37,541 nt of DNA from Bacillota bacterium (GCA_018903255.1 JAHIQT010000068.1:1-37541); one strand, 5' to 3'; shown: positions 1 through 9,900, numbered from the stretch's first letter. The notes: generated from the sequence alone by a model not told the origin. Translations and numbers: made by a program.

Positions 1-178
1 ACCATTTCATCGTTTCGAGTTCGATCTCATCGTCAACCGAAGCACAGACATCAATGTAATCAACCCCGGCCTCAGTTTGAATCTTGGCCAGATTTTTGAT
101 AAACTCGCCATCTTTTTCGGCAATCGCCTTTGCGGTGGAAGAAATTGCGCCGTTAATTTTTTCTCCGATAATAATCAT
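1..178 (-). CDS. Methyltetrahydrofolate:corrinoid methyltransferase (MtgA/AcsE-like), N-terminal part
   Basis: Only the first 59 codons lie in the window; the gene runs off the left edge. The product starts MIIIGEKINGAISSTAKAIA and continues with AGVDYIDVCAS. This is the first strand-helix unit of the pterin-binding (dihydropteroate synthase-like) TIM barrel found in methyltetrahydrofolate methyltransferases. The family moves a methyl group between tetrahydrofolate and a corrinoid protein in one-carbon metabolism of acetogens. The start at 178 is preceded by AGGAGGT with good spacing. Seen: the start, ribosome site and motif. Inferred: which methyl donor pathway it serves, because the substrate-determining part and neighbours are outside the window. 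A dihydropteroate synthase proper is less likely given the GEKING start and the DVCAS motif. Confidence 0.85.
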   Translation of the reverse strand, partial: MIIIGEKINGAISSTAKAIAEKDGEFIKNLAKIQTEAGVDYIDVCASVDDEIELETMKW

Positions 179-317
179 TTTACTCTTACCTCCTGGTAAC
201 ATAATTTACTCCGTTACTAAACTGATTAAAAACTAATTGCAATGCCTGTAATTCACGAAATCGTAATACCCCTGCACTTTTAAAAACAAGCAATAGCTCT
301 TCAATTAACAAAATATC

Positions 318-345
318 TGATAAAGCTTTTATGTTAGCTTTATCA
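318..345 (-). promoter_or_regulatory. Stem-loop in the methyltransferase leader
   Basis: TGATAAAGCT (318-327) and AGCTTTATCA (336-345) form a perfect 10-bp stem with an 8-nt loop, about 140 nt upstream of the start at 178 and inside the predicted leader. It has no strong U-run behind it on the minus strand, so it is a structured leader element rather than a clear terminator. Confidence 0.4.
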
Positions 346-354
346 ATCATTAAT

Positions 355-480
355 TATACTAAGCGCTTATTATTCGTTCGATAATCATTTTCATGCGTTT
401 TAATCGTTTGCTTGCTTTTGTTTCAATTTTTTCCAATAGAAACTTTGTCCCGAAACGATTAACTTCTTGTGCTTAGTATA
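355..480. repeat. 10-bp inverted repeat pair upstream of the methyltransferase
   Basis: TATACTAAGC at 355-364 is matched by its exact reverse complement at 471-480. A second, nested pair TAATCGTT / AACGATTA lies inside, near 411-418 and 453-460. The right arm contains the -10 box of the predicted promoter. I see no flanking target-site duplication, so a mobile element is not supported; paired operator sites or a miniature element remnant are possible. Confidence 0.35.
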
Positions 481-503
481 GCACCAATGTAAAGGAGCGT
501 CAA
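475..503 (-). promoter_or_regulatory. Sigma-A-type promoter for the methyltransferase gene
   Basis: On the minus strand TTGACG (503-498), a 17-bp spacer and TATACT (480-475) form a near-consensus promoter. Transcription would begin near 468, giving a leader of about 290 nt before the methyltransferase start at 178. Confidence 0.55.
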
Positions 504-671
504 ACCTTTTTTAAATGCACTTAATATCATGCAACCTTATTCACAGCATTATATTTAGGTGATCTTCTGTCGACATTTTGACATATACCGACATATATTT
601 ACTTGTATATAATTTTACAGTGCAAGCGTGTTTAGTTTTCGCATAGCATTTAATCTCGGTAAATTCTAAGT

Positions 672-698
672 AAAAAAAAAGCGAGGTTTCCCCCACTT
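672..698 (-). terminator. Rho-independent terminator of the DUF4153 gene
   Basis: On the minus strand AAGTGGGG and CCTCGCTT form an 8-bp stem (two wobbles) closed by a GAAA loop. A run of about nine T follows (A-run at 672-680 on the plus strand). It begins 8 nt past the stop codon at 706. Confidence 0.8.
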
Positions 699-705
699 CT
701 TAAAA

Positions 706-2508
706 CTATCTAATCTGAACTAAAACGTAAAAATCACCGCTATAATAGGGTTGTGTTCCTGATTTATCAATGCCTAAAAACATCGCGATCAAAGAAATCA
801 CCGCTTCGTCATTTGCCTGGGTGAAGGTTGCCTGATCTGCTGATAGAAAATTCTTACTGACTTGATAATTATCCCCCTGGGTCGTATCAAAACGATCAAA
901 AACTGCTTTCATATCAATACCTATCAGCTCTGAATCTGTTTCATCCGAGAGTATCAACCTCCCGGGCGAAAGCGTTTTATCCCACTTAAGCGTGTAGACC
1001 TTTCCTTCCGACTCAAAGGTAGAAATAATCGGATCCTGATTTTGATCCTGACTATAGAAATTCACCACCAGGAAGATCTCATAGTCGGAAATATCAATCG
1101 CCGACTGCTGATTCAAACTCAGGTATAAGGAATCTTGACGGTATGGGTTTTCCTCGTAACGATAAAAACCAAAGACATCATAAAAATCATCATAAACATC
1201 AAAATCTTTATCGAGATACGGTAGCCCTTTAGTATATTCCATCATGGCCAGGTAATTGATTGCGTCTGAGATAATCTTCTTATCCCCCTCTGGCAACAAT
1301 CCATTCGGTTTAATCTGATCGTTTTCCAGCATCTTGTTTTCGGTTAGCGCAGCGGTGAGTCGACCCACCTGATTCGCACGGCTAATGGTAAAAGCATCGA
1401 CCGGCGGTAAGATCGAAAACAGCGAGAAGCCAATCAGCAACGCTGCGATGATTCCATTTTTACGGATTGGCATAAAACTCATCAGCACGCTAGATACAGC
1501 GGCAAAGAACCCAAAAAGAATCACATAATAGCGACCATACGTGATGCCAATTTCCTGAATCTGTAATATTGAGGCGACAATCTGAAACAATACAATTGGA
1601 ACCAGCACTTTTGGAAAGATGCTTCGAAACCATCCGGCCAGCTTGTTTTCAAGGCTGCTAGCCAGAATATAAATCACAATAACCGCAATCGCAAAGCTTA
1701 CCAACATCGGTTCAAGGCGATTATCGGTCCAAAAATTACCGGTGATGTTCCCAATGATATAAATAATTAGAATAACTGTATATACCGTCAGCAGCGGTAT
1801 CACAATATAGGAAACTAAAACCTCCAGAAATTTGGGACACTGCCAAGATCGTTCCAGCTTTTCACGCTCATAAACCAATTTCTCAGGTGGCCTGTTTTTA
1901 TCCTGAGCACCGGGATAGATGGGAATCAATGAGAGAAAATAAATCGGTGCAAATAGCATCCCCACAATATTTAAGCTATCTAAATATAATTTGTCGGACA
2001 CGCTAAAAAGCAGCAGATCAATGGCGGTAATGATCAAGGTGCTCCCGATAAACAGCACCCCTGAAAAAAGCAGAGCATTGAAGAATGCTTTAAACGCCAC
2101 CATAAAACTCTGATTAAAGTTGACTTCACTTTTGACCACCGGAACCCAGATATAAGCAATCAACAGTGCAAAAAGAGCCACTGATGTACGGATCCAGGTC
2201 TCCATGCTGGTACTGCTATGCTGTCGGTCGATCAGAAAATAACCAAGGGTCAGCACCAGACACAGAGCCATAGCAGCCAGCCGAATGGAAGTCCTGTCAG
2301 AAAAACGCTCCCAGCCTGCCTGAAAGCAAATCCCCAAAAATGCCCCGACCAGAAAGGTCAGTAAATAACTGGTATAATCTACTTCCTGATGAATGGCGAT
2401 GGCATTTATTACCGTTGCCGCCACTAGAAAAGTTACAGTAAGAGGGTATCGAGACAAGGCCTCAACCAATCCGCTTAATTTTTCTTTGATCTTGTCAATA
2501 AAACGCAT
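706..2508 (-). CDS. DUF4153 family multi-pass membrane protein
   Basis: A 600-residue integral membrane protein. It starts with a short cationic helix, then a first helix around residues 22-40, and about eleven to twelve hydrophobic segments up to residue ~375. The last ~220 residues are soluble and mostly polar. The layout, and the conserved stretch around ITYGRYYVILFG followed by FSILPPVDAFTISRANQVGR, match the DUF4153 family, whose biochemical role is not established. The final domain (about 385-600) is probably outside or at the membrane surface. AGGGAG lies just before the ATG at 2508. It ends in TAG, is followed by its own terminator, and is 111 bp from the upstream subtilase gene on the same strand, so the two may or may not be co-transcribed. 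No predicted partner is visible. Confidence 0.8.
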   Translation of the reverse strand: MRFIDKIKEKLSGLVEALSRYPLTVTFLVAATVINAIAIHQEVDYTSYLLTFLVGAFLGICFQAGWERFSDRTSIRLAAMALCLVLTLGYFLIDRQHSSTSMETWIRTSVALFALLIAYIWVPVVKSEVNFNQSFMVAFKAFFNALLFSGVLFIGSTLIITAIDLLLFSVSDKLYLDSLNIVGMLFAPIYFLSLIPIYPGAQDKNRPPEKLVYEREKLERSWQCPKFLEVLVSYIVIPLLTVYTVILIIYIIGNITGNFWTDNRLEPMLVSFAIAVIVIYILASSLENKLAGWFRSIFPKVLVPIVLFQIVASILQIQEIGITYGRYYVILFGFFAAVSSVLMSFMPIRKNGIIAALLIGFSLFSILPPVDAFTISRANQVGRLTAALTENKMLENDQIKPNGLLPEGDKKIISDAINYLAMMEYTKGLPYLDKDFDVYDDFYDVFGFYRYEENPYRQDSLYLSLNQQSAIDISDYEIFLVVNFYSQDQNQDPIISTFESEGKVYTLKWDKTLSPGRLILSDETDSELIGIDMKAVFDRFDTTQGDNYQVSKNFLSADQATFTQANDEAVISLIAMFLGIDKSGTQPYYSGDFYVLVQIR

Positions 2509-2619
2509 TCTTACTCCCTTCTACCCGGTTTAGATCCCTGCTAGCTCTCGATAACTTACAATGCTCTCTAATTTATCAAGGCCTATGCCGATCATTTTGG
2601 AGGTGCTCCAGGATCTATA

Positions 2620-4614
2620 TTATTTTTTTATAAACGGGTCTTCAGTCGTTCCTGGTGCAACGCTGCCCTTTGGGACAATCTCAATCCGGATGCCTTCCAA
2701 ACGATAGCCGAAACCGGCTGTTCCAGCCTGTCCGCCATTCCTGGCCCAGCCCATCCAGCCGACATTCTGGGCATGCACCTGATAATATACGTCGAAGAGA
2801 TTTGCATCGGTACCTGTAAGTTCGACTTCAATAGCCTCCAGACGAAGGGAGCGTCCTTCGGTTCCACTTGGCAAGCCGTTGGTTACAAAATTCTGCCAGC
2901 CAATATTTTGGACATGGGTTTTATACTTTACCCCAAGATTATAGTTATTTGTGATCGTATTAATTTCAATCGCTTCCAGTCGCAGCGATTGTCCTTCAGT
3001 TCCGCTGATGACGCCGTCCGCCATGATACCCTGCCAGCCGATATTTTGGACATGGGTTCGGTACTCAATAGCCGGCATCACCTTATCTTTAACCACATAA
3101 TTGACAATCGATTCTTTCACGGTATTGCCTTTACCGTCAAACACCTGCACCGACAAGGTGTAGATTCCGGCCTGGGTTGGAGTAAAAGCGGCCGTGCTAA
3201 CATTGCTATAATCCTGAATAGTGGTAGTTTTACCATTTAGATCATAATAAAAGCTGTATTGATAATCGCCCTCGCCCCCCGTGGCCGCCGCATTTAACGT
3301 TAGTAACGTTCCCAGCGTTTGCCCAGTCGGCTTGTCAACCGTGAAGGTATCAATACTTAATGGATTCGTGGGGCTAACCATGGCCAATGCGGTATCGAGC
3401 TGAATCATACCATGGCCATAATAATCATCTCGGCCTTTAGCGCTAAAATCCAGTGCCGTTTCTTTAAGCAGATTTTCCACCTCGGTACTGGTCATGGTGT
3501 GATCCGCCGCCATTAAAACAGCACAGGCTGCCGCTGTAATGGGGCTTGCAAACGAAGTACCGGAAGCTTCTTCATATCCGCCATCATGGTTTGTTGAGTA
3601 TATTTTATGGCCAGGGGCACACAAGTCAACCAAACTATTATGTTGTGAAAAATAGGCGATCTTATTGGTGTTATCGGTGGCACCTACCGAAATAACATTA
3701 TTGTAGGAGGCTGGCACTGCCAGTTCACCTTTGTAGTTAGCATTTGCCCCTTCATTTCCAGCCGCCGCGACCAGTACCTTACCCGCATTAGCAGCATTCT
3801 CGACCGCCGTTCGCAAAGCCGCTGAAACCATGTAGCCACCAAAACTCATATTGATGACTTTAACCTCTGGTCGTGCCGCCGCATCATACAAGGCGGCACA
3901 AATATAACCGACATCGAGATTTTTGTCACCGTCAAAGGTACCACCGACCCGGTATGGAGCTAGCTTGATATTAGCGGTTCCGGTTATTCCCGCAAAACCA
4001 ATGCCATTATCAGCGACCGCTGCCACACACCCCGCAACCAGGGTGCCATGACCAGAAAGATCTACCATATCGGTGGTTCCATCAACATAGTCATAGCCAA
4101 CTACGACGTTCGCCTGAATGTCAGGATGTTCGGTAAAAAGACCGGTGTCAATGACAGCCACTACCACGGTTTCTGAATTATTGACCTTGTTCCAAGTCTG
4201 ATCGGCGCCAACCCGTTCAAACTGCCAGGCTTTAGCTAACTCGGGATCATTGGGTAAATCCGACGTCTGAATGTAGCTGTTTTTTTCGGCCACCAGCACA
4301 TTGGGATTTTCCGATAGTTTGGCCACCAGCGCATCGGTATTGGCTGAATCGGCAACCTGAATGATATCAACTTGTTCACCTAAAGATTCTCCACCCTTAA
4401 TATCCTGACTGGTCAGAGCCAGATTTCCGACATCACCCTGAGCTTTATAAATGACTATAATCTGATCGTTATTGCTCGAAGTGGTGTCAAGATCGGCGAT
4501 CTGATCGAGACTCTGAATGACCATCGAATGGTCTTGTGCCCAAATTCCCAACGGGAAAGAACTTCCGATTAAAACCATCGCCAGCAGGAAGACAATTGCC
4601 TTCTTAAATTTCAT
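2620..4614 (-). CDS. Secreted S8 subtilisin-like serine protease with three C-terminal ChW repeats
   Basis: A 664-residue exported protease. Signal peptide: KFKKAIVFLLAMVLIG followed by a cut near WAQ (residue ~27). A propeptide-like segment covers ~30-117. The catalytic domain (~120-410) shows Asp156 in AVIDTG, His189 in SGHGTLVAG, the oxyanion Asn in AAGNEG and Ser354 in SGTSFASP, so all active-site residues are present. A PKD/Ig-like domain follows (~423-507). Three ChW repeats then cover about 516-552, 563-597 and 610-646, each with H-x-QN-x-GW and a downstream G-T-E/A-G...LE-[AG]-I. ChW repeats are typical of secreted clostridial proteins and are thought to act in surface attachment or protein binding. 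There is no LPXTG anchor. I chose the ATG at 4614, 8 nt after GAGGT, over the TTG one codon upstream. It is a single gene behind its own promoter. Confidence 0.93.
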   Translation of the reverse strand: MKFKKAIVFLLAMVLIGSSFPLGIWAQDHSMVIQSLDQIADLDTTSSNNDQIIVIYKAQGDVGNLALTSQDIKGGESLGEQVDIIQVADSANTDALVAKLSENPNVLVAEKNSYIQTSDLPNDPELAKAWQFERVGADQTWNKVNNSETVVVAVIDTGLFTEHPDIQANVVVGYDYVDGTTDMVDLSGHGTLVAGCVAAVADNGIGFAGITGTANIKLAPYRVGGTFDGDKNLDVGYICAALYDAAARPEVKVINMSFGGYMVSAALRTAVENAANAGKVLVAAAGNEGANANYKGELAVPASYNNVISVGATDNTNKIAYFSQHNSLVDLCAPGHKIYSTNHDGGYEEASGTSFASPITAAACAVLMAADHTMTSTEVENLLKETALDFSAKGRDDYYGHGMIQLDTALAMVSPTNPLSIDTFTVDKPTGQTLGTLLTLNAAATGGEGDYQYSFYYDLNGKTTTIQDYSNVSTAAFTPTQAGIYTLSVQVFDGKGNTVKESIVNYVVKDKVMPAIEYRTHVQNIGWQGIMADGVISGTEGQSLRLEAIEINTITNNYNLGVKYKTHVQNIGWQNFVTNGLPSGTEGRSLRLEAIEVELTGTDANLFDVYYQVHAQNVGWMGWARNGGQAGTAGFGYRLEGIRIEIVPKGSVAPGTTEDPFIKK

Positions 4615-4728
4615 CAATTTTACCTCATGTGCTTTCTTTTTTTAACTTTTTAGATTAAGCTTAGCTTTTTCTCAGCTTTCTAAGTCAAACTTTTGATATT
4701 TCTTGAGCAGTTTTTGAATAATACTTTA

Positions 4729-4757
4729 ATTATAACCGCTAGACCGTTTTTTTTCAA
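4729..4757 (-). promoter_or_regulatory. Promoter of the subtilase gene
   Basis: On the minus strand TTGAAA (4757-4752), a 17-bp spacer and a perfect TATAAT (4734-4729). The predicted start near 4722 gives a leader of about 108 nt. Confidence 0.65.
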
Positions 4758-4891
4758 AGGTATAATCATTACCCTTCATGAATCCCTAACTTTTCTTAAT
4801 TATTTCTGAATTCCAAGTTTCGCTAAAGGTTAGCGGGGTATTATTTAGACAAGAGATAAACATCTCCCCTTTTTCTTTTCATTCCTAATAT

Positions 4892-4931
4892 AAAAAAAGC
4901 AGTGCATCCATCCGGGATCACTGCTTTTTTA
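4892..4931 (-). terminator. Terminator of the pspA-GIDE operon (symmetric)
   Basis: AAAAAAGCAGTG (4893-4904) pairs with CACTGCTTTTTT (4919-4930) around a 14-nt loop. A- and T-runs flank both sides, so it can end transcription in either direction. In this context it follows the minus-strand gene that ends at 4999. Confidence 0.85.
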
Positions 4932-4998
4932 TTTTCTCACATTTTTCTCACTTTTTTGTTTCTATTTCATTTTAGTCATTTTCTGAACCAGCTTATTT

Positions 4999-5784
4999 TT
5001 AGAATAGAAACATCACTACAATTCCGCCAATGACACTGCCGATTGCAATAGCCAAGGCGATAAATTTTTCATTTTTGATATCATCCAATAATTCTTCTTC
5101 TGATTTATAGGTTACATGGGATGGTTTTTTTGTTGTTACTGACCGTCCCACATAAAGGCGATTTCCGCGTTTATGAATTTCACCTAGAATATACATCGGC
5201 TGATCTTCCGGGAGAATTTCTTCGAAAAAACGATAACCCAGGAAGCGAGAACCGCGTGAGTTTGAAAAATTGAAATTAAAATTGTTTCTGACCCAGCTAG
5301 AATCTGGTGATTCCATACGGTTGCAGCCTGGCATTAAATCCACATCGCCACCAAAGCTGGCCATATCAATATAGACTTTCTCATCCGAACTGCTGTCAGA
5401 AAGATACACCTCAACCGGGCTTTTTTCGCTTGATAAAGAGGATTCAACCTTACTGGTAACGGTTCTGGTATTACCCTTATCATCGCGCTCGGTTCTGGTT
5501 TCTTCATTTACTGAAAATACTTCATTTTCATAATAAGCCACTGGCCGTTGTGAAAAAGGCGCTTGCAGATCTCCCGATACGCTGTGAAGATGCCCCTTGA
5601 CCTCGCTGTAATGCCGGTAATTTTCATCCAAACTGGATAAATCGCCAACAATATCCAAAACGTCTTTAATGCAGGTTGTCTGTTGAAACTGGATTTCCTG
5701 AGCTTTTGTCTTGCTTTTTTTCAAAACGTAAACAGCATAGCAAATCCCGGCAACCATAATCAGTATTCCAATAATAAATCCCAT
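4999..5784 (-). CDS. GIDE-domain (MUL1-like) membrane protein next to PspA
   Basis: 261 residues with a membrane helix at each end (about 3-21 and 240-260) and a soluble middle. The central part has the features of the GIDE/BAM domain known from mitochondrial MUL1 and from bacterial proteins labelled 'E3 ubiquitin ligase family': VKGHLHS...LQAPFSQRPVAYYENEV near residue 65, and ILPEDQPMYILGEIHKRG near 190. No RING finger is present, so ubiquitin-ligase activity is not expected. The start is 4 nt after the pspA stop codon, which points to translational coupling and a shared role, probably in envelope stress or membrane maintenance. That role is inferred from context. The domain call rests on motif pattern and topology. 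Confidence 0.7.
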   Translation of the reverse strand: MGFIIGILIMVAGICYAVYVLKKSKTKAQEIQFQQTTCIKDVLDIVGDLSSLDENYRHYSEVKGHLHSVSGDLQAPFSQRPVAYYENEVFSVNEETRTERDDKGNTRTVTSKVESSLSSEKSPVEVYLSDSSSDEKVYIDMASFGGDVDLMPGCNRMESPDSSWVRNNFNFNFSNSRGSRFLGYRFFEEILPEDQPMYILGEIHKRGNRLYVGRSVTTKKPSHVTYKSEEELLDDIKNEKFIALAIAIGSVIGGIVVMFLF

Positions 5785-5788
5785 GGTT

Positions 5789-6457
5789 TTATTCTATTCC
5801 CAATTCTGCTTTAAGTTTGGCCAATTCATCATCAACTGCCGCAGTTTTTTCCAGTGCTTCAAACTCATCTTCGAGACTGGTATTTTCTCCGGCCATCTCT
5901 GTAAACGCCTGAGCCTCAGCTTCTTTGGCATTGACCTTCTGTTCCATTTTGTCAAGTTTCGTGAAGGCACTTTTACTGTCGGTGCTGTTTAAAGAGGTGC
6001 TGACACTTTTTTGAGCATCGGCCATCTTAGAACGGGCAATCAGCATATTCTGTTTCATTCGAGCTTCTTCAAGTTTCGCCTTTAACTGACGGACCTGATC
6101 TTTTAATTGCCCAACCTGTAAGCTCATTGAGTCATAGGCAGCTTGAAACTGAACCAGATCACCATCGACGCTGGTTTTTTGCTCCAAAGCTTTTTTTGCC
6201 AGTGCTTCATTACCAGCTAATAATGCGGTTTTGGCTTTCTTACCCCAATCTTCTGATGCTGCTTTAGCGGATTCCAATTGTTTTAAAGCCTGTTTTTCAC
6301 TGCCCATGGCAGCACCTAATGCCTGGGTGGCACTGTTAACCTGTGCTTCCATGTCAATGATAATCTGTTTTACCATTTTTTCCGGATCTTCTGCCTTATC
6401 CAGCATGTCGTTTACATTCGCCTTTAACAAGTCACTAAGACGTTCAAAAATTGCCAT
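5789..6457 (-). CDS. pspA: PspA/IM30 family phage-shock protein
   Basis: 222 residues, predicted almost entirely alpha-helical coiled coil. The N-terminus MAIFERLSDLLKANVNDML is an amphipathic helix, and the next motif, AEDPEKMVKQIIIDME, is the family hallmark. PspA/IM30/Vipp1 proteins are peripheral inner-membrane proteins of the ESCRT-III superfamily that bind stressed membrane and form rods or rings. The length matches the family. AGGAGG sits 5-6 nt before the ATG at 6457. It is the first gene of a two-gene operon with the GIDE-like protein. No PspF, PspB or PspC gene is in the window, so regulation must differ from the enterobacterial system; I could not identify a convincing promoter in 6458-6640. 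Confidence 0.95.
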   Translation of the reverse strand: MAIFERLSDLLKANVNDMLDKAEDPEKMVKQIIIDMEAQVNSATQALGAAMGSEKQALKQLESAKAASEDWGKKAKTALLAGNEALAKKALEQKTSVDGDLVQFQAAYDSMSLQVGQLKDQVRQLKAKLEEARMKQNMLIARSKMADAQKSVSTSLNSTDSKSAFTKLDKMEQKVNAKEAEAQAFTEMAGENTSLEDEFEALEKTAAVDDELAKLKAELGIE

Positions 6458-6911
6458 TTTTTCCTCCTGCTATTTGTTTTTTTTATTTCAGGGCAATAAA
6501 TGCCTAGGGCTCATTGATTATTTCCGGTCTTCGCCTGATTTCGATCAAATCGCCTTTTTTCTGTATGTTCATCTTATCAAATCTGAGAAAATAAGTCTAT
6601 TTCTTTTTTGTGTTATCGTCAATTAACACCCCTTAATTTGCGCAAAGGCATCTATTTTCGATGACAATCGCCTGATACGATGATTCCAAATTGAGATTTA
6701 AAAAAAGAGCGAGTGAATGCGATCTTTCGGAGTATACATTCTAATACAATTTCCAAACTATTAAAGAAATCCAAAAAAACCTTTTAAGTGACCGGATTGA
6801 CCATTGATAATTTAGACAAAGGAGGGTATCCTAGAAAAAAGCATCAACAGCTTAAGCACTCATTCATTTTTTGCAAACAAGAATAATTTTAACACAAAAG
6901 GGGTGGTCTAT
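6458..6911. other. Divergent intergenic region pspA / chemoreceptor
   Basis: About 450 bp without a gene. It holds a small hairpin GTGTTA (6610-6615) / TAACAC (6624-6629). It also has a strong Shine-Dalgarno-like AAAGGAGGG at 6818-6826 that is followed by no start codon. No promoter matching sigma-A or the motility sigma factor could be assigned to either flanking gene with confidence. Confidence 0.4.
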
Positions 6912-9900
6912 ATGAAAAGCATTCGAACAAAACTGATGATTTATTTTTCCGGACTGATTCTGGTTGTCTGTGTCATCTTTACCTTTGTCACTATTAATGG
7001 CTTAACCAATGCAGTGGTGACTGAAGCTGAGAAAGCACTCAATACCCAGGCTCAGAATTCAGCTGAAATCATCAGCAGCCGTAACGAACAAAACTATATT
7101 TATCTTGAAGGAATCGCCTCCCGGGATAAAATTTTCTCAAGCAGTGTTCCGATCGATGAAAAAATGGCGATGTTAAAAACCGACGTCAGCAGTTCCGATC
7201 GTTTCTTGCGGATTGGTGTCTCCGATCTCAACGGCAACCTTTACCTATCCGACAGTTACGGTGACCGGGGGCAGATTGTCGATATCACAGCACGGGATTA
7301 TTTTCATGTTTCAGCCGCTGGCAAGCGGGGCACGATGAATCCGATTATCAGTGTTAATCCCGATGACAACGGGGCGCTGATCATGGCCTACTCGGTACCG
7401 ATTTATGAAAACGGTACCATCACCGGGGTTCTGGTGGCAGTTGCCAATGCCTGGTTTTTAAACGATATCACCGATAACATGACCTTCGGTGAAACTGGCT
7501 ATACCTACATCGTCGATTCGACCGGTACGGCGATCTCACATCCTGACCGGGATAATGTTGTCAATCAAATGAATCCCATTGCTCTGGCTGAAACCGACGC
7601 CAATTATAAATCATTAGGGGCTGCCATTGGCGCCGCACTTGAGCAGGATTCAGTCACTACCACCTATACCCTGAACAATCAGGAGCATTACATGGCTTCT
7701 GCAAAGGTCCAAGGCATGGATTGGACAGTGGTTCTGGCGATCGAATCGGGTGAGGTGCTTGCCGCCCTGCCTGGCGCCATCTTAAGCAGTGTGCTGATTT
7801 CTATTGTTGTTTTAGCACTCAGTATAATCTTCTGCTATTTCATTGCCAAACGGATTACTGATCCGATTAAAAAAGTCAATCATATGATCAAAGAAATGGG
7901 GCTGGGGCATTTAAGCGCGCGTCTTCGTATGGAAACGAATGATGAAATTGGCGAAATGGCGCTAGCCATGGATGATTTTGCCGACACCCTCCAAACCGAA
8001 GTGATTGAGGTGATGAATCAGATTTCTGACGGCAATGTCTCGGCTGATATCGAAATCGTCGACGACCAAGATGAAATCAAACCAGCTCTTAAAAAGACCA
8101 TCGAATCGATTCGCGGGTTGATTAATGAAGCTACCATGCTGGCCCAAGCTGGCGTTGCCGGGCAGTTATCGACCCGAGGTGATGTTGAAGCATTCAAAGG
8201 CGGATTCAAAGACATTGTTGTCGGTGTCAATAACACCCTTGACGCCGTGGTAGGCCCAATGAATGTGGCGGCTGACTATGTTGAGCGGATCGGCAAAGGG
8301 CAGATCCCTGAAAAAATAACAGCCACCTATAATGGTGATTTTAATACCTTAAAAAATAGTATTAATGCTTGTATTGACGGATTGGGTGCCCTGGAAGAAA
8401 GTAATCGGGTGCTTGGCAAAATGTCCCTTAACGATTATTCAGAAACGATGTCCACCAATTATCTTGGCATCTACTCTGAAATCGGCCATTCGATCAACGA
8501 TGTCCATACCCGCTTAACCCGGATTGTTGAAATTTCAACTAATATAGCCAACGGTGATTTGCGCGATCTGGAAGTCTTATCAAAAATCGGTAAGCGCAGC
8601 GAAAATGATACCTTGATTCCGGCTCTGGTTGGAATGATTCAGAATATTATCAACCTGGTCAATGAAACAGAACAAATGGCCAGCATTGCCATTGAAGGGA
8701 ATTTAAGCAACCGTGGCGATGTTTCCGGTTTCCCCGGTGAATACGGAAAAATAGTCACCGGCTTTAATCAGACCCTGGATGCCATCATTGCTCCGATCGA
8801 AGAAGCTTCAGCTACTTTGATCCAATTATCCCAGGGGAATCTACACACTAAAATGGCCGGTGATTACCGTGGTGATCACGCCCAGATCAAAGAAGCCCTA
8901 AACCGGACGATCAACTTCCTGAGCCAATATGTTGGCGAAATAACCAGTACCCTGGAAGAAATGGGTCGCAGCAATTTAAGTCAGGAGATCACCACTGATT
9001 ATCTGGGAGACTTCCAGGCGATTAAAACGGCTCTTAACGATATCAACACCAACCTCAGCTATACCATGACTGATATTGATGTCGCTGCCGGACAGGTTGA
9101 AGTCGGTGCCCGACAAATTTCTGACGGTGGTCAGGCACTGGCACAGGGCACCACCGAACAGGCCAGCTCGATCCAGGAATTAACCGCCTCCATCGAAGAG
9201 GTCGCCAGCGAAACCAAGAAGAATGCGATGCGCGCCAACGAAGCCAATGAACGCGCCATTGAGGTGCGTACCAACGCTGAAGTCGGCAATACCCAGATGA
9301 CCAAAATGATCTCAGCGATGACCGATATTAATACCTCATCCAATGATATTTCCAAGATCATTAAGGTGATTGACGACATCGCCTTCCAGACCAATATTCT
9401 GGCTCTGAATGCTGCCGTAGAGGCCGCCCGAGCAGGACAGCATGGCAAGGGTTTTGCAGTTGTTGCTGAAGAAGTCAGAAGCCTGGCTGCCAGGAGTGCC
9501 GAAGCCGCCAAGGAAACCACCGGCCTGATAGAAGGTTCCATCGATAACGTCAGCATCGGCACAAAAATAGCCGATGATACGGCCATGAGTCTCAAAGAAA
9601 TTCTGGCTGAGATTGAAAAAGTCACTGGCCTGGTTGGCGATATCGCCCAGGCCTCCAATGAACAGGCCTCGGAAATCGCCCAGATCACCCTTGGCATTGA
9701 ACAAGTTTCCCAGGTGGTTCAGACTAATTCGGCTACCGCTGAGCAAAGCGCCGCCGCTAGTGAGGAACTCTCTGGTCAGGCCGAGATGCTAAAAGAAATG
9801 GTCGGTGCCTTTAAAGTTAAAGCCGCATCACAAACCACCTTTAAAACAGCAACTGTTTCTTCCGTTAAACCTGTAGCTGCTCCGATACCAGAACCAAGTA

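Noticed and set aside
355-480. Miniature inverted-repeat transposable element
   Set aside because: Arms are only 10 bp, no target-site duplication flanks them, and no second copy is seen in the window.
2773-3240. 155-residue plus-strand ORF inside the subtilase
   Set aside because: Antisense shadow of the ChW-repeat region, composition follows the complementary frame, no ribosome site.
6818-6830. Strong ribosome-site-like AAAGGAGGG upstream of the first chemoreceptor
   Set aside because: No ATG, GTG or TTG at usable distance and a stop codon soon after; the real start at 6912 has its own site.
9131-9697. 188-residue minus-strand ORF inside the first chemoreceptor
   Set aside because: It is the antisense frame of the highly conserved signalling domain, with no ribosome site; the same pattern occurs opposite the second chemoreceptor.
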